Assembly: GCA_037127255.1 (NCBI GenBank)
Contig: JBANSL010000013.1
Coordinates: 56,383,688 to 56,447,687, forward strand
DNA: 64,000 nucleotides
Direction: 5' to 3'
DNA from: Persicaria tinctoria
Lineage: Eukaryota > Streptophyta > Magnoliopsida > Caryophyllales > Polygonaceae
The notes below the pieces were generated by a model. The model was not told the DNA's origin. It saw nothing but the letters and a program-made list of their open reading frames with translations, and did no database searches. The position numbers were made by a program, and so were the translations under genes. Below are positions 32,024-43,404 of the stretch, piece by piece; position 1 is the first letter of the stretch; every line of letters starts with the position of its first letter.

Positions 32024-33913
32024 ATATCGGACGCATCCCTGGTCGAGAAGTTTGGCGGCTCTGACTGCACTAATGAACACCCATTTCCTCTTGGGATCGC
32101 TCCCCCAAATATGATGCTCGGTCCCATCGGATACCAAAATCGACGTTGTCCTCATATGCAAGTTGATGATAGCCCCGTAGTTGTCCATGAAGTCCATACC
32201 CAAAATAAGATCGTCCATCCTCAAAGGTATAACGATAAGGTCGGCTGGTCACTCTCACTCACCTATCCGGATGGGGCACCTGAAAATCTCTCGGCTCATT
32301 CTAATCTTGGCCCCATCCGCTGGCCCAATAGTAAGGGGTGAACCACTTGTGCAGCTTAGGCTCAGCCTGGCCAAGCACGCCTCTACTATGAAGTAGTGAG
32401 TCGCACCAGTGTCAAACAAGATAGATAGGCACTCATCATGAAGGAAGATAGTACATGCAGAAGTCGGGGTTGAGCGGTCTCCGGTGTGCATCTGAAATGC
32501 GCAGGGCGGTGGGGGTAATTCTGGTCCTCGGCCTCCCGAACTCTGGCCGCGATCAAATCCGGACCTTGGTGGTCCCACAAGAGCTGACCCTCCACCCTAA
32601 CCTGGCCTTGACGACCTTCTGCCTCGACGACCGTAGCCTCTACCTCTTTTGCCTCCGCCTTGTCCTCTACCGGAAGAATCCCCTCGCCCCTGGCACTAAT
32701 CCTGGGCCTGGGGATATGTTAGTAACGGTGGCTGAGGAGCCGCAGAAAGTCTGGGTGGCTGTGCAGCAGGTGGAGCTCCATAACCTTGGGGGAATCTAGT
32801 AGCTCGGTGTCCCATGGTACCACAGGTGAAGCAAATAATCGAGCGATCTGGGTAAAAAGCAACATAGTGTCCACTCTCGAAGCATCCATGACAGGTCACA
32901 CACCTCACTCTAGCATCTCCTCCATATGCAGTCTGAACTGGGGGTCCTCTTTGAGCAGCTCTGTGGTACCCTCCTCTAAAACCTTCTCTCTTAGCTATGT
33001 CGTCTCCAAGAGTGTTAGCCAGACGTACCCTCTTCACCTCGGTGCAAACAGTAGAGTAAGAAGTCTCAGATAGAATCCTCTGCTGATCATACATGAAAAT
33101 GACCTCTAAGCTAGAAGCATGCAGAAGAACAGGAGGTGGCAATCTCATCGACAGTATACGAATTTGGCTCTCATCTAACGGCCACATGTGTCTACAGCAA
33201 ATCAGCTCACTCTTGAACTGACGAATGATGGTAGATATAGAAGCTGATCGATCATATATACTGTGTAGAAAAGATACCTCCCTAGCAGTCTAGATTCCTG
33301 GAGGGCAGTACCCCCTCAAGATCAGAGCTCTAAAAGCATCGTATGTCAACTCCTTCCGCTCAACCTTGCAGACGGACCATCTATCGAACGTGTCCCTCCA
33401 TAGAAATTTGGCAGCAAGTTTAGCTATCTCAGGAACAGGCACGACAACATGATCAAATACTCCATCCATCTCTCGCAACCATCTTTCAACATCCTCTCCA
33501 ACATCTTTAGTGAAGGTTGACAGAGGACATTGAGCTAGTGTCTTGACCCAATCCATGTGCTTCTCAGAGTCTACATCGGCCACGGGCTCGACTGGCTGAA
33601 CTGGGGCCTCGGGTGTCGGAGGTGTAGATCAGGCTCCTCCCCACAACTTGCTCAAAATGTCGTGCAGAGCAGCCTCTAACCGAGGAATAGCGATAACTGG
33701 CGGAACTGGAGCCCTATCATCAACAAGTGGTGGCGAAGCTCGCTCCTCGCGATGATCATCAGCAGCGCGCTCCCCGGTGTGCTCACCAGTGGCTCACTTT
33801 TCAGCATGAGAGTTGGCGACCCTCTCCTCAGTGACTACTCGGCGAGGGGGACATCCCCTGTCGCGTCGTGCCCTACCCCCACGCCCGATCAGACTGCGTC
33901 TCGTGTCAACCAT
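32024..33913 (-). pseudogene. gag-protease of element A, several in-frame stops
   Basis: From ATG at 33,913 one minus-strand frame can be followed through gag into protease, broken by single stop codons (for example near 33,805, 33,630, 33,290, 32,696 and 32,600). Gag: an Arg-rich N terminus, then the capsid segment (DVERWLREMDGVFDHV, AAKFLWRDTFDRW, YDAFRALILRGYCPPG). Two zinc-knuckle-like segments follow (C-x2-C-x4-H, last Cys replaced by an aromatic residue or Arg-Phe in each), a GR-rich stretch, and protease with SILFDTGATHYFI (catalytic Asp kept) and DLILGMDFM. At 32,024 the frame is interrupted by C and resumes in the same phase at 23,300. Confidence 0.8.
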
Positions 33914-34230
33914 ACTCGCTACACAACAATTAATATATCACTCACCACAGAAGCACTCACCGCCTCCTAACCCATGTTACTCCATCATTCGGGTTCCTTC
34001 GAGTCTTCAAACCCATCTGTAAAGGAAAGCTGGTGTTTTGCCTACCTTCCCAAAATTCTACCCCCATAAGGGATGCCTATCGCACAGTCTCTACCCCATG
34101 AGATTGCCATTCCTAGTTGATTGGTCTAGGGTTAGGTCCAATTAAATTCATTTTTCCCTTTGAAAACATTTTGAAAACCTTGGGCCATTTTCAAAACCAC
34201 GTCAACCTATCATACTCAGTTTGCAAAACC

Positions 34231-34247
34231 TGGCTCTAATACCACCT
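34231..34247 (-). other. primer binding site of element A (tRNA-iMet type)
   Basis: Minus strand GGTATTAGAGCCAGG, close to the initiator-Met primer site (TGGTATCAGAGC) used by chromoviruses, two bases from the LTR edge. Confidence 0.75.
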
Positions 34248-34248
34248 T

Positions 34249-37078
34249 TGTAATGGCCCGGGATTATGATTCCCGGGTTACGTTTCGAGGGATGATTCCT
34301 AGGTTGCGCCCCGAGTATAGGTTGAAGGTTTGAAAGCCTAATCCAACACTTTTAAAGTGGGATTTCATACCCAAAATCGAAAGAATCGTTGGAATCCCCA
34401 GGGAAGTCCCCTGTACCTATCATAATTCCAAAAGGATAGTCAAATTCTGGCGAAGTCGGGAAGCTAGCACTCACTCTCCGCCGAACAAAATGACCTGCAT
34501 AATAAACAAGAAGCACTAATAAGACAACGTAATAATACCTAAAAACATTAATGGTGAGCGGGATCAGATGACGTCCACCTCCTCTTTCCACTGCCCAATG
34601 AACACACATACGCTATACCTAATAAAGATGCTTCTAGATGTAAGGCGAAACAATAACACACTAAAATGCTCCTACGATCAAGTGCATTATAATAATAAGG
34701 CCTTAACATAGAATACAAAGTGGTATATCCCACTACCTAACCACCGCCCCCCTTCCCGATAGGGCGGAGACTGGCGAGCTCACGATTGCATTCCAGTTTT
34801 TAATTGGGGCGAGGCCCGTTGTGGTATCTGATCCCGTGTTTGCATGCTTTTATCAAATCGTGAATATGGACTTAAAAGAGAAAATGAATGATATAATGTG
34901 AAAGATAAAATAAATTAGAGCGGAAGTAGAGTGGTAATTTAAGTGGTAATTAAGACTCGAACGACTCAGGACAACTCGATGAGATGGGGCCATCCTATGA
35001 CTCTAGCAAAGACTCTAGATACTTCACATGTAACGATCATTCTGTTTACAAATGCATAAAGAAATAGAATGCTCAACGATCAATGCAACCTAGCATAATA
35101 CTACATGGCATGCTAATTATGAATGCAAGCATAGTATATCATGCATATAAGACAGGGAAGTCTCTTTGTCGATCTGAGTAAGCTTCGAAGAAACTTAGTT
35201 GGTAAGCAAAATAGAAAAAGTACGATCCAAATAAGTAGCACGTACAATCAGATAGTATCACCTAAATCATAGCAACATCCATATAAGTCTACTTGTAATC
35301 ATCCAATAACACACAGGTGCACATAGTTCAATAACACATAAACACATCACAACATCATCAAGTTGAACCACTCATCACACTTGCCACATTCCACAATACC
35401 ATATCATCCTTATCATACCATTCAGCGACATTCATGTATTCATAATCAAGTATCAAAAGATCACATAACGCGAGTTCACCATAATCATCATATCTTAAAA
35501 GCAGGAGTTAACGATACATAATCTTAACATTTCATCATGCTATTAGTCAACCAATCATGCCATTAGTCCACATAAACGGTTGTCGAAAACGTTGGAAAAT
35601 GGAATTCAAACGCTCGGACATAGAGTCGGTCGCGACCGCAAGTGAGCCTCTCGCACCCGCGAGAATCAGTGTCTCAGAGGAGCCTCTCATGGCTGCGAGC
35701 TACTCGTGCCCGCGAGACCCTCGAGTCGCGACCGTGAGTCTGTGGTGCCCTCCTAGGGCACCCAAACTCCACCTTGCCATCGCAAGTCACCCATGTCGCG
35801 GGCGCGAGTTAGAACCCTACCTGGGTGTTCTTCCTCACGGCCGCGAGCTATCTCTCTCGGTGGAAAATACGTCCCTGATCCTTGATTCAAGGGACGTGTG
35901 TAGCCTAATGAGAAGTTGTTTGGGACTCCCCTTTTTCCTAATTTTTACCAAGGTACCCAGGTACTTGTTAGTACAAGAATAGCTCGAAAAACCTGAATAT
36001 GTGAAGAGATTTCTCACCCAACACTTCCTTCGTCCACTTCTTCTTCTTCTAGGTGGCTTTTAAGGTGATTTGAGGTCGAAACTCCTAGATCCGCTTGTTG
36101 GGTGAGTGAGAGGGGTTAGTTTAGGAATAAAGAAGAGAACTTTGAGGGTTGAGAAGTGAAAGAAGAGAAAATGTGCCAACTTACCCTTCCTAGACCCAAA
36201 ACCAAGCAAACGAACTCCAGGGGGCTCGATCCTTGACTTTCGGGTTGAGATATGGCTCCGGATGACCTCCTTGGCTCCTTCGAAACTGGTGAGGGCCGCT
36301 GGACTCCTTGGATCTTGAGGAAGAGAACAGTGTGTGGTGGTTTTTGGAGGGTGATGCCGAGAGAAAGAGGAGAAAGAGGAGGGCTCCTCCGTGGTGTTTT
36401 GGGTGGTGGTTTGAGGGGAGAGAGGGTGGCTGAGTTTGTGGTTGCGGGTGTGGGTTGGGGCGAGACAAAGAGAGAGGAGAGAGCAAGAGAGTGTTTAGGG
36501 TTTTTGGGTTTGTGAAATGTGGAGCTTCCAACATCTCTTCTCGTTTTAAGACACAATGGCATGCTTATGTTTGCTATGTTATGGAGTTTGAATTTAGAAG
36601 AGATCATGAGTGAGAGAAGGGAAAAGGAAGTGAGCTTGTCTCTTTCCAAATTTGAGGGGTGCAAGGGTGGGAAAAAAGAAAAGGAAGATGTGGGTGTTAT
36701 TCCTAAAAGGGGTGGCATCTTTGACCTTGCATGTTCTTCCTTCACATGGGATGGGCTTGGGGTTAGGATATCCCGGCTAGGTTTAGAGGAATAGGAGTCT
36801 GAGCCTTGGTTTCGACGTTGCAATCTTGTATCCCGAGGGGCATCCCAAAATTAATTCCCGAAATTAGCTTCCCAATTCCCGCTTTCTCTTCCATGAAATT
36901 AGATTTTATAACTGAGAATCGATGTTGCCATGTTAGTTTCAAAATTTTAGTTAGGTCGAAAATCCGCTTTACGAGGTCAAAGTCCGACCTAGAGAGTTTT
37001 TTCGCTAAATTCCGCTTTCAAATTCATTTTGATTTTCTTTTTATGAGAAATAAGGATTTAAAAATTCGAGCCTTTACA
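34249..37078 (-). repeat. 5' LTR of element A (about 2.83 kb)
   Basis: Starts TGTAATGGCCCGGG and ends GAGCCTTTACA on the plus strand. Homologous in two pieces to 11,119-12,134 and 18,968-19,851, and in its first 500 bases to a fragment at 45,332-45,869. It contains the GC-rich CTCGCG/CGCGAG island at 35,610-35,850. ORFs at 35,557-36,823 lie within the LTR. Confidence 0.85.
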
Positions 37079-37770
37079 CGACTACAATGAATCATGCATT
37101 CCGTCCATACGTTTGCTCATCTCCTATACTACAGTGTGTCCACGAGTACCATCCGACATTCCAGCATCGGCGTTTGTCAACGTCGAGACCGCCTACTCTT
37201 CATCCTGGCTCAGGTGACAATTCCTCAACATCGAGACGGTGAAGATGGCGAGGAGATTGGCGCCAACTTAATCCGATTCCGACATCAGCGTTTTTCGTCC
37301 TAAATTCATGAGATAAGTGGTTCGTCGCCACTCACCAACTGTTAGGCTCGCTTGTTGCAAGTAATAGGAGAGAGGGAGATTGAGCGGGAGGTGAATGAGA
37401 GGAAGGTTGAGTGAGGGTCTGGTTCTAAGGTCCTTCAATGGCAGAGAGTGAGAGAAGTAGAGGGAGGTCTGGTGTTTGAGAGAGTAGGAGAGTGGTAACT
37501 ACAAAGAGATGGGTGGATGCAATTAAGGAGCAACTATTGGATCATAAAGAAGAGGAACGGTTTGAAGGCCATATAGTTTGATTTTTAGCTTCAGACAGAG
37601 CAGGAAGATAGAACGCACAAGTAAAATCGGAAAAAAAAACCTTCAAATCCCGCCACGTGGATATGTTCGTTGTTACAAAAAACGACTTACTCATGTTTTG
37701 ACTATTTTTAAAAATAGTTTTTTTTCTATTTCGCAAATTGTTTTTTTTTCCATTTTAAAAAAAAAATCGG
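37079..37770. other. flank of element A; no gene recognised
   Basis: Unique-looking sequence. A short plus-strand ORF (37,094-37,303) has no recognisable domain. Purine-rich GAGAG tracts at about 37,365-37,500 resemble an untranslated leader read on the minus strand. A/T runs at 37,710-37,766. Confidence 0.35.
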
Positions 37771-37783
37771 ACAAGATGCCCAC
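37771..37783. repeat. 13-bp target duplication of a retroposed sequence, left copy
   Basis: ACAAGATGCCCAC, repeated exactly at 39,324-39,336. Confidence 0.85.
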
Positions 37784-39323
37784 TTTTTTTTATTAGGTAA
37801 GAATTCGAGATCAGACATATCTGAAACTTAAGGGTCGGCCAAGCCAGGAGACGGGAAAACCATCTAGAAACTAAAACATACAATACAACAAAACAAGACG
37901 GGTGCTAACTCAGAAAAAACGCTTCTACAATAAACGAAACCAAGAGGACCAAACCAAAAGGATCTGGATGAAAATGACGGACGAAGCCAAGCCCGACACA
38001 GAAGCAGAACTGTAGATCAGTGATACATCAGGACCCGATCATCCTGTGGGCAGTGAGGATGAAACTCCAGGGAAGTAGCCAACCCGAATAAAGGAGGCAC
38101 TGCGATACACACTGCCACGATCCCAACCTATCCCGATTCTGATAGCCCGAACCACATCCAAGGGAAAGAAACACCAAGTCACGCCACCATAGAGTCGCAC
38201 ACCATCTGAGTAAAAGGGCTCCCAGAAACCCTAACGAGACTTAGAACACACCCATACGAGCGAGTTTTGACCTCTTGTGGGTTTTAATCAATATATTTGG
38301 TACACACCCAAATGGGATTTTATAACTATATAAATAATGAAATAAAAATAGAGATTTATTTTTATTAAAATATTTATATATTGAAATAATTAAATTTTTT
38401 AATGGGTCGCTTCGGGCCCAAGGCTTGCACCTGGCCATGTCCAGTCAACGGGCCCCCAAGACAAGGGTAGAAGACGCCTCAACATGCCCTAGGCCACAAG
38501 AATGAGGAAGACGTTTCAAGGGGAAGCCGCCGCCGACCAACCGTACAACAGGCGATAGAGAACAGAGGTTGCACAAAGCCCGGGGGGGAGATGACGATAA
38601 CAATCGAAGCCAACGAAAACAACAGTCGAAGGGATCCAAACCGAGTAACGAAGAGGAGCAAGAGGGCCCAAGGCCACCCGATGGCCAAGCAAGTGAAAAC
38701 CCAAATGCAGAGAAGGGTAAGCAACTACCCGGAGGCCACCGACCACCACCTAGGAGAGGGACAAGGATCGAAAGTGGCGCCAGGACTAGCTATGAGCCTA
38801 GGACGCTGACGGGATTTAAGAGCAGCGAAGCTGAGGAGCGGCAACCCTCGCCAGGAACACCACGCAGGACACCAACCAGGGCCGAGCAGCGGCGGAGACG
38901 AGGGAGGATAGGGAAAAGTCAAGTGGGGCAAAATCAGAGTGATCCGGAAGTAGAACCGAGATTCAAATCAGAGATTGATTAGAATCTGGTCACCAAACTG
39001 ATCGATTCAATTCAAAATCAAATAGGGATTTGGGTATTTTTTGTTGCTCAAAATCTGGGCAATCAAAGCAAAAAACAAGAATGGGGTAGATGGAACGGGA
39101 GAGTGAAACCAGAACCACTGAAGCCTCAAACTGAAATAGTGCCAAGATTGAACATCAAGGGTGGCGGAGAGGGTGGAGAGGACTACCAGCCTTGGTCCAA
39201 AGAGGAGATTATCGGCCTCCGAAGAGGTAGTTTCCAGCCACCGAAGAGGAGATAATTTTGAGCCTCCAAATAGGTGATTGGCTGATTGCCGATGTAGAAA
39301 TTGGCAAACCAAACGAACCATAG
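37784..39323 (-). mobile_element. retroposed sequence (LINE-mediated), 1.54 kb, no clear ORF
   Basis: Flanked by a perfect 13-bp direct repeat and starting on the left with a T run (TTTTTTTTATTAGGTAAG), i.e. a short poly(A) tail on the minus strand. These are the marks of target-primed reverse transcription by LINE machinery. Minus-strand ORFs are short and overlapping (38,445-38,749; 39,007-39,372) and show no reverse transcriptase or endonuclease motif. It could be a 5'-truncated LINE of an unfamiliar family, a SINE-like or a processed transcript. An AT-rich 150-base stretch at 38,275-38,400 differs in composition and may be a later insertion. Confidence 0.65.
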
Positions 39324-39336
39324 ACAAGATGCCCAC
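39324..39336. repeat. 13-bp target duplication, right copy
   Basis: ACAAGATGCCCAC, see 37,771-37,783. Confidence 0.85.
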
Positions 39337-39514
39337 CGTCTTCATTTGTACTAGTATAGAAGTGGGTTCCAAGTTTGTTTGTTTATTTTCGATTAATTTT
39401 GTTAGAAAAAATTAATTAGTTGGAATATCCATTCTCATAATCTGTTTACACGATTTTTTTTCAACGTAGGGTTAAATTTCTGTTTAGCGCATGGCAAAGT
39501 GTTTTTTATAAAAT

Positions 39515-39665
39515 ACGCATGGTCACAATGATCAGATCACACGATGGTCGCAACGACCAAATCAGCAGTTAGTCGCAACGACCACAACTAAGACGGATCA
39601 CAATGACCACAACCAAGGATGGTCGCAACGGCCACAACCAAGGTTGGTTGCAAAGACCAGTGGTT
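39515..39665. repeat. short tandem array of GGTCGCAACGACC-type palindromes
   Basis: Six degenerate copies of a unit of about 24 bases (GATGGTCGCAACGACCA and variants, e.g. GTCACAATGATC, GTCGCAACGGCC). Each copy is a small inverted repeat GGTCG-n-CGACC. Such arrays are common near the ends of plant DNA transposons, but no terminal inverted repeat is visible. Confidence 0.6.
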
Positions 39666-39825
39666 TTTAGCTCGGTTACAAACTGAATCGAGCTAAAAAA
39701 AAAGGGTCCTAACACAATTTTCAATCAAAAACCCTCATTCTAACTAGCCACATACACAATTTTTTTTAAACTACTAAAATCGCTACCCATACACACCCAT
39801 AGTTAACCTTATTTCATTTATAAAT

Positions 39826-39849
39826 AATAATAATATAATAATAATAATA

Positions 39850-39890
<41 letters not shown>
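39826..39890. repeat. (TAA)n / (ATA)n microsatellite
   Basis: Near-perfect TAA/ATA repeats over about 65 bases. Confidence 0.85.
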
Positions 39891-39899
39891 TGAATATAA

Positions 39900-41400
39900 T
39901 AATATACGGAGTATGTAGAATGGAAATAATTATTAAATAGGGACATAATTGTAAATTGAATTGGTTGAAAAAAGATGAGTTTTGATATGCTAGCGATACT
40001 ACGGATCATGTAGAGAATATAAAAATGGGATGCTGAGATAATGTGACGAAAAAAGAATAAAGAATTAATTTATTTATATATATAGGGTACCTTGATAAAC
40101 ATGGTCTTTAAAAGGCATAATTTCACCGTTTACTTGGCCACTAAAGCGCTTACTTTGGTTGTGGGTACAGGCCACAAGTTACATACTTACATTGCAAGAT
40201 AAGTTCCCCTACAATACTAGATGTTACACTTAAATATGAAGGATATAAATTTACACTGAAATTTTTTAAAAATTATATTTATATTCGATACATCTGTATT
40301 AACATGTTTACAAAATTTAATTGTAAAAATTTATTATTAAAAAATTGATTATTTTAGAAAATATTTTTTATTTTCTAAAATATATTTAAATAATAAAAGT
40401 TTATAAATATGGTAATATAAGTTTACAGAGTATAAATATAATTTTTTTTTAATTTTTTTAGTGTATGTAATATCGAAAGGAATCCAAACTGGTTATTTAT
40501 AAGAGTATTTTATTGATTAACCCCTTTTGTATAAATTATGCCTACATACATATTGTTTTGATAAAAAAATAAAATTAGTTTGCCTGTTGGACACCACATG
40601 TACATAGGCATTATGCATCAAATCTATATTATAATGCAAGACTGGGTAAGATACCGTTACCACTTATACCTTGAATTGGTAAATAAAGAACGGTCATTCC
40701 GGTGTTCGAACCGAGAACCTATAAATACTACTCATAAATTCTTTCCGGTAAGCCATTCTGAAATGGTTAAAATAGAAAATAAAAGAATTTACCACTTATA
40801 CCATGGACAGGGAGAGTTGATTTTTTTTTTTTTCCCACTATTGTTGATCTCGTTTTCCCCATATTGTTGTTGGTTTTTTTATGCCGAAAAATCATATATT
40901 GGAAATCCGACATTACCAATTTATACTGATTGAATTTATTTGTTACCATCAATTTAGTGACTTGATCTTCGGTAATAATACAGAAATTTGCATTACTTAA
41001 TTATAATTGATTGCTATATAATAAATACGAATTTTCTATGGAAGTATTTTTAAAATTTTAATTAGTTTAGTTATTTTTTTCAATTAGATTCCTAAAATCG
41101 CTTGTTTTTTTTGGTAGAGAATCATTTTCAGTTTAAAATCTTATCTTATAACTAAGAGAATATGATAGAAAAATCGTAATAAATATTGAAACGTATCAAT
41201 TATACCCTCCAAAAAAATAAGTCCTTTTAAATGGTTCAAATTCATAATAAAGGGTACTTTTATTATTATTATAAATTATAAGGGTGTCCTTTACAATAAA
41301 AATATCACAACAATCCATTTATCTCTACAATTATTGAATAATACTTAGTACTGAATATGGTTTATAAAGTTTATAAACCCCGTTCACCCTTTTCTATTTG
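39900..41400. other. AT-rich intergenic DNA
   Basis: No convincing gene. At 40,620-40,770 the minus strand shows an A-box-like TGGCTTACCGG and, about 30 bases on, a B-box-like GGTTCGAACACC; this could be a tRNA-derived SINE but lacks a tail or duplication. Homopolymer T/A runs are frequent. Confidence 0.35.
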
Positions 41401-41434
41401 GAAATGAGATAATAGGACGGACACCTCACTTGCG

Positions 41435-41442
41435 TATAAATA
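41435..41442 (+). promoter_or_regulatory. TATA box of the RALF-like gene
   Basis: TATAAATA 75 bases upstream of the chosen start codon. It sits inside the upstream-extended frame, which argues against any start before about 41,465. Confidence 0.55.
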
Positions 41443-41516
41443 AGGGTATATATCTAACTAGGGCCATTATGCATATGATTCACCCATTCACACATCGAAC
41501 GATAACAAAACAGACC

Positions 41517-41894
41517 ATGTCCCGTACAACAATCATACAGACCTGTGTCGGTGTCTTTCGCCTTCTCTTCCTCATTCTGATCATCCTCGATCCTACCAGA
41601 GCGGTAACACCCAACATCAGCGCCACCGACCCCAACACCACCACAACCATTCCCTTGGATCTATCTAGCCGGGAATTATATGGCACACTATCTGAGTTCT
41701 CCACTTGGGAGTCAGTGTCCACACATAGGATCCTTGCTGTTGCTAATGAATTTCTAAGCGTGAAGAATTCCGCCCGACGGCAGAGGCCGGTTTGTGACAC
41801 TTCTAAGTACGCTAATTGTATTAAAGTAACTGGTATGACCATCCGACCTTGCAACGATTACAACCGCTGCCAAAGAGGTAAAGGCGGCGTCTGA
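41517..41894 (+). CDS. RALF-like secreted cysteine-rich peptide precursor (125 aa)
   Basis: An intact, intronless ORF. Residues 1-30 form a signal peptide (Thr/Arg start, then VFRLLFLILIIL and a cleavage site after Ala in PTRA). A variable propeptide follows, with an acidic Ser/Glu stretch before ARRQRP. The mature C terminus has four cysteines spaced C-x7-C-x10-C-x5-C and ends in NRCQRGKGGV, as in divergent RALF peptides (apoplastic ligands of CrRLK1L receptors that affect growth, pH and fertilisation). Spacings are shorter than the classical x9/x12, and the YI-x-Y receptor motif is not evident. I chose the ATG at 41,517 because it precedes the signal peptide directly; the upstream in-frame ATGs at about 41,469 lie at or near the likely transcription start. 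The flanks are transposon relics. Confidence 0.7.
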   Translation: MSRTTIIQTCVGVFRLLFLILIILDPTRAVTPNISATDPNTTTTIPLDLSSRELYGTLSEFSTWESVSTHRILAVANEFLSVKNSARRQRPVCDTSKYANCIKVTGMTIRPCNDYNRCQRGKGGV

Positions 41895-41905
41895 ATATAT
41901 ATATA

Positions 41906-41960
41906 TATACTCCCTCCGTTTATTTTGTTACCTGCTGCCGTCTAAAATAATTTATGCTCT
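41906..41960 (+). mobile_element. Stowaway-like MITE end fragment
   Basis: TA-CTCCCTCCGTTTATTTTGTTACC is the terminal sequence of Stowaway (Tc1/mariner-type) MITEs. The opposite end is not visible, so only a fragment remains, adjacent to a short (TA)n run. Confidence 0.5.
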
Positions 41961-42309
41961 TCTTATTTGTATGTGTTCTTTATTTGGACCAATGCAAGTT
42001 CCCTTTTCCGTTTAACATGCAATTCGATCCAGTTCTTGTAATTAATTTCGTACTTGAAGGTGTGGTGATGGAACGAAAATAAAAATTGTTCTATTCTTGA
42101 TCGATTTCGGTGAGATGTATTGGAGTATAATTTATGAAAAAATCTCCAATATGGACTCATATTGTACTTGCATTGATACGACCGACTTAGACCTATATAT
42201 TCCAGACTGAATTGGGTCACCATATATGGTTGCCTGAACGAGTGCAGAAGGTGGCCTGAAGTCTTGCCATCTAGCACCATAGTATTCCAGCGACGAACAT
42301 AGTATGAGT

Positions 42310-42455
42310 TGTGATGTTGCTCGCCTGAATTAGTCTCATGAATTTCGGTTCTCCATCTCTCTATTTCAGGCCACAAATTAGAAACTAATGTTGGTCGCTT
42401 GAATTAGTCTCATGAGTTTGGGTTCTCCATATCTCTATTTCAGGCGACTAATTAT
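42310..42455. repeat. local tandem duplication (about 75 bp, 2 copies)
   Basis: TGAATTAGTCTCATGA-TTTCGG/TGGGTTCTCCAT-TCTCTATTTCAGGC occurs twice, about 75 bases apart (from 42,324 and from 42,399). Just after it, at 42,530-42,690, degenerate TTGTCGCCCAAA-type repeats suggest a DNA-transposon relic. Confidence 0.65.
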
Positions 42456-42904
42456 GAATTAGAATTTCATTCAAACTAAGTCATATGAAGGTTTCATCCA
42501 ACCGGCCAAGTTGATAAAATCACTGACGAAATTATAAAACTAGCGTGACAAATAAAATTTGTCCCCCAAAGTAATTTTTCTGGACAAAAGTAACATTTAT
42601 CGCCCAAAACCATTTATTTACGACGAAAAAAAAAAACTTGTCGCCCAAATATATCATGGGCTGCGAAAATTTAATTTTGTGGCCCATTGAATCTGTTTGG
42701 GGCCTTTAATATAAATCTAGAGTAGAGATACTCCCGCCATCTTGGTGGGCTTGTGATACAATAGGCCACATTTTCTGGGTGTGTCACTGTGTCGCTGGCG
42801 CCTACACCTTAGCTGTGCCTCCTTCTGCTGTCATAGTTTGATTAGTTTCTACTCTTCAGGACCTCGAGAACAAAAAATTAAGGTAAAGGTTAAAAAAGTG
42901 AGTA

Positions 42905-43342
42905 GGTGCTGGTGGAGTCCTGCGGGACGCTGCTGGCCAGTGGCTGGTTGGATTTGTTCGGCATGTCGGGAGTGCTACGGTTCCAGTGGCTGAGTTGTGG
43001 GGCCTGCTTGATGGGCTCCGTTTGGCATGGGAGGAAGGTTACAAGCAGGTGATAGTGGAGTCGGATTCGAGGACCGCCGTCACTTTGCTTCAGAAGGGTG
43101 TGGACTGTCACCGTCCCCTCTCTAGCCTGGTACAGCAGTGCCGGAGCTTACTGAGCCGAGACTGAGAGATCCAGTTGAGGCATGTCTTTAGGGAAGCGAA
43201 TTCTGTCGCCGATTCCCTCGCGGCGAACGCCTTTTCTTATCCGTTCGGTGTACATAGACTCCTTGTTCCGCCTTTAGATGTTGATGCTATTATTGATGAG
43301 GATGCTAGGGGAAGGGCTACTCCCCGTTTAGTTCCTGTGTAG
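42905..43342 (+). pseudogene. LINE RNase H domain relic (3' end of a non-LTR element)
   Basis: The plus-strand frame reads GGVLRDAAGQWLVGF, AELWGLLDGLRLAWEEGY, VIVESDSRTAVTLL and later HVFREANSVADSLAANA: the RNase H-like domain found at the C terminus of plant LINE polyproteins and related genes. The first 2-3 residues of the GG motif follow a stop, so it is 5'-truncated. One in-frame TGA interrupts it at about 43,164. The frame ends at TAG 43,340-43,342, followed by a short A run (43,394-43,400) that could be the tail. Confidence 0.7.
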
Positions 43343-43404
43343 CCCGTTTTATGTTGTTTATTGATGAGAGTCTGCCTCTCACTTTTTCCCATCAAAAAAA
43401 TAAT

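Larger units (their letters stand above)
11119..37078 (-). mobile_element. element A: Del/Tekay-like chromovirus (Ty3/gypsy), interrupted by B and C
   Basis: Minus-strand order: 5' LTR (34,249-37,078), tRNA-iMet-type primer site, gag-protease (33,913-32,024), insertion C, reverse transcriptase, RNase H, integrase and chromodomain (23,300-20,530), a polypurine tract (19,852-19,885) and 3' LTR (19,851 to 11,119, split by B). Frames have many stops, so it is old and dead. Primer site, gene order and a terminal chromodomain-like segment support the chromovirus assignment; Del/Tekay is my best guess. The 3' LTR lacks the part matching 34,249-35,383, so its outer end was deleted. The 5' flank after 37,078 reads CGACT; the partner duplication is lost. 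Confidence 0.8.

Noticed and set aside
35557..36823. Several ORFs of 90-235 codons in A's 5' LTR
   Set aside because: They lie in LTR sequence also found in the 3' LTR, are Pro/Ser-rich or overlapping, and have no domain.
37094..37303. 69-codon ORF next to the A LTR as a host gene
   Set aside because: No recognisable domain, no promoter or homologue visible, and length is within chance for this composition.
40620..40770. tRNA-derived SINE on the minus strand
   Set aside because: Only weak A- and B-box resemblance; no tail, no target duplication, no second copy in the window. Mentioned only as a possibility.
41430..41516. Longer start of the RALF-like ORF
   Set aside because: The frame's first codon is TTG and overlaps the TATA box; the signal peptide begins at the ATG at 41,517.
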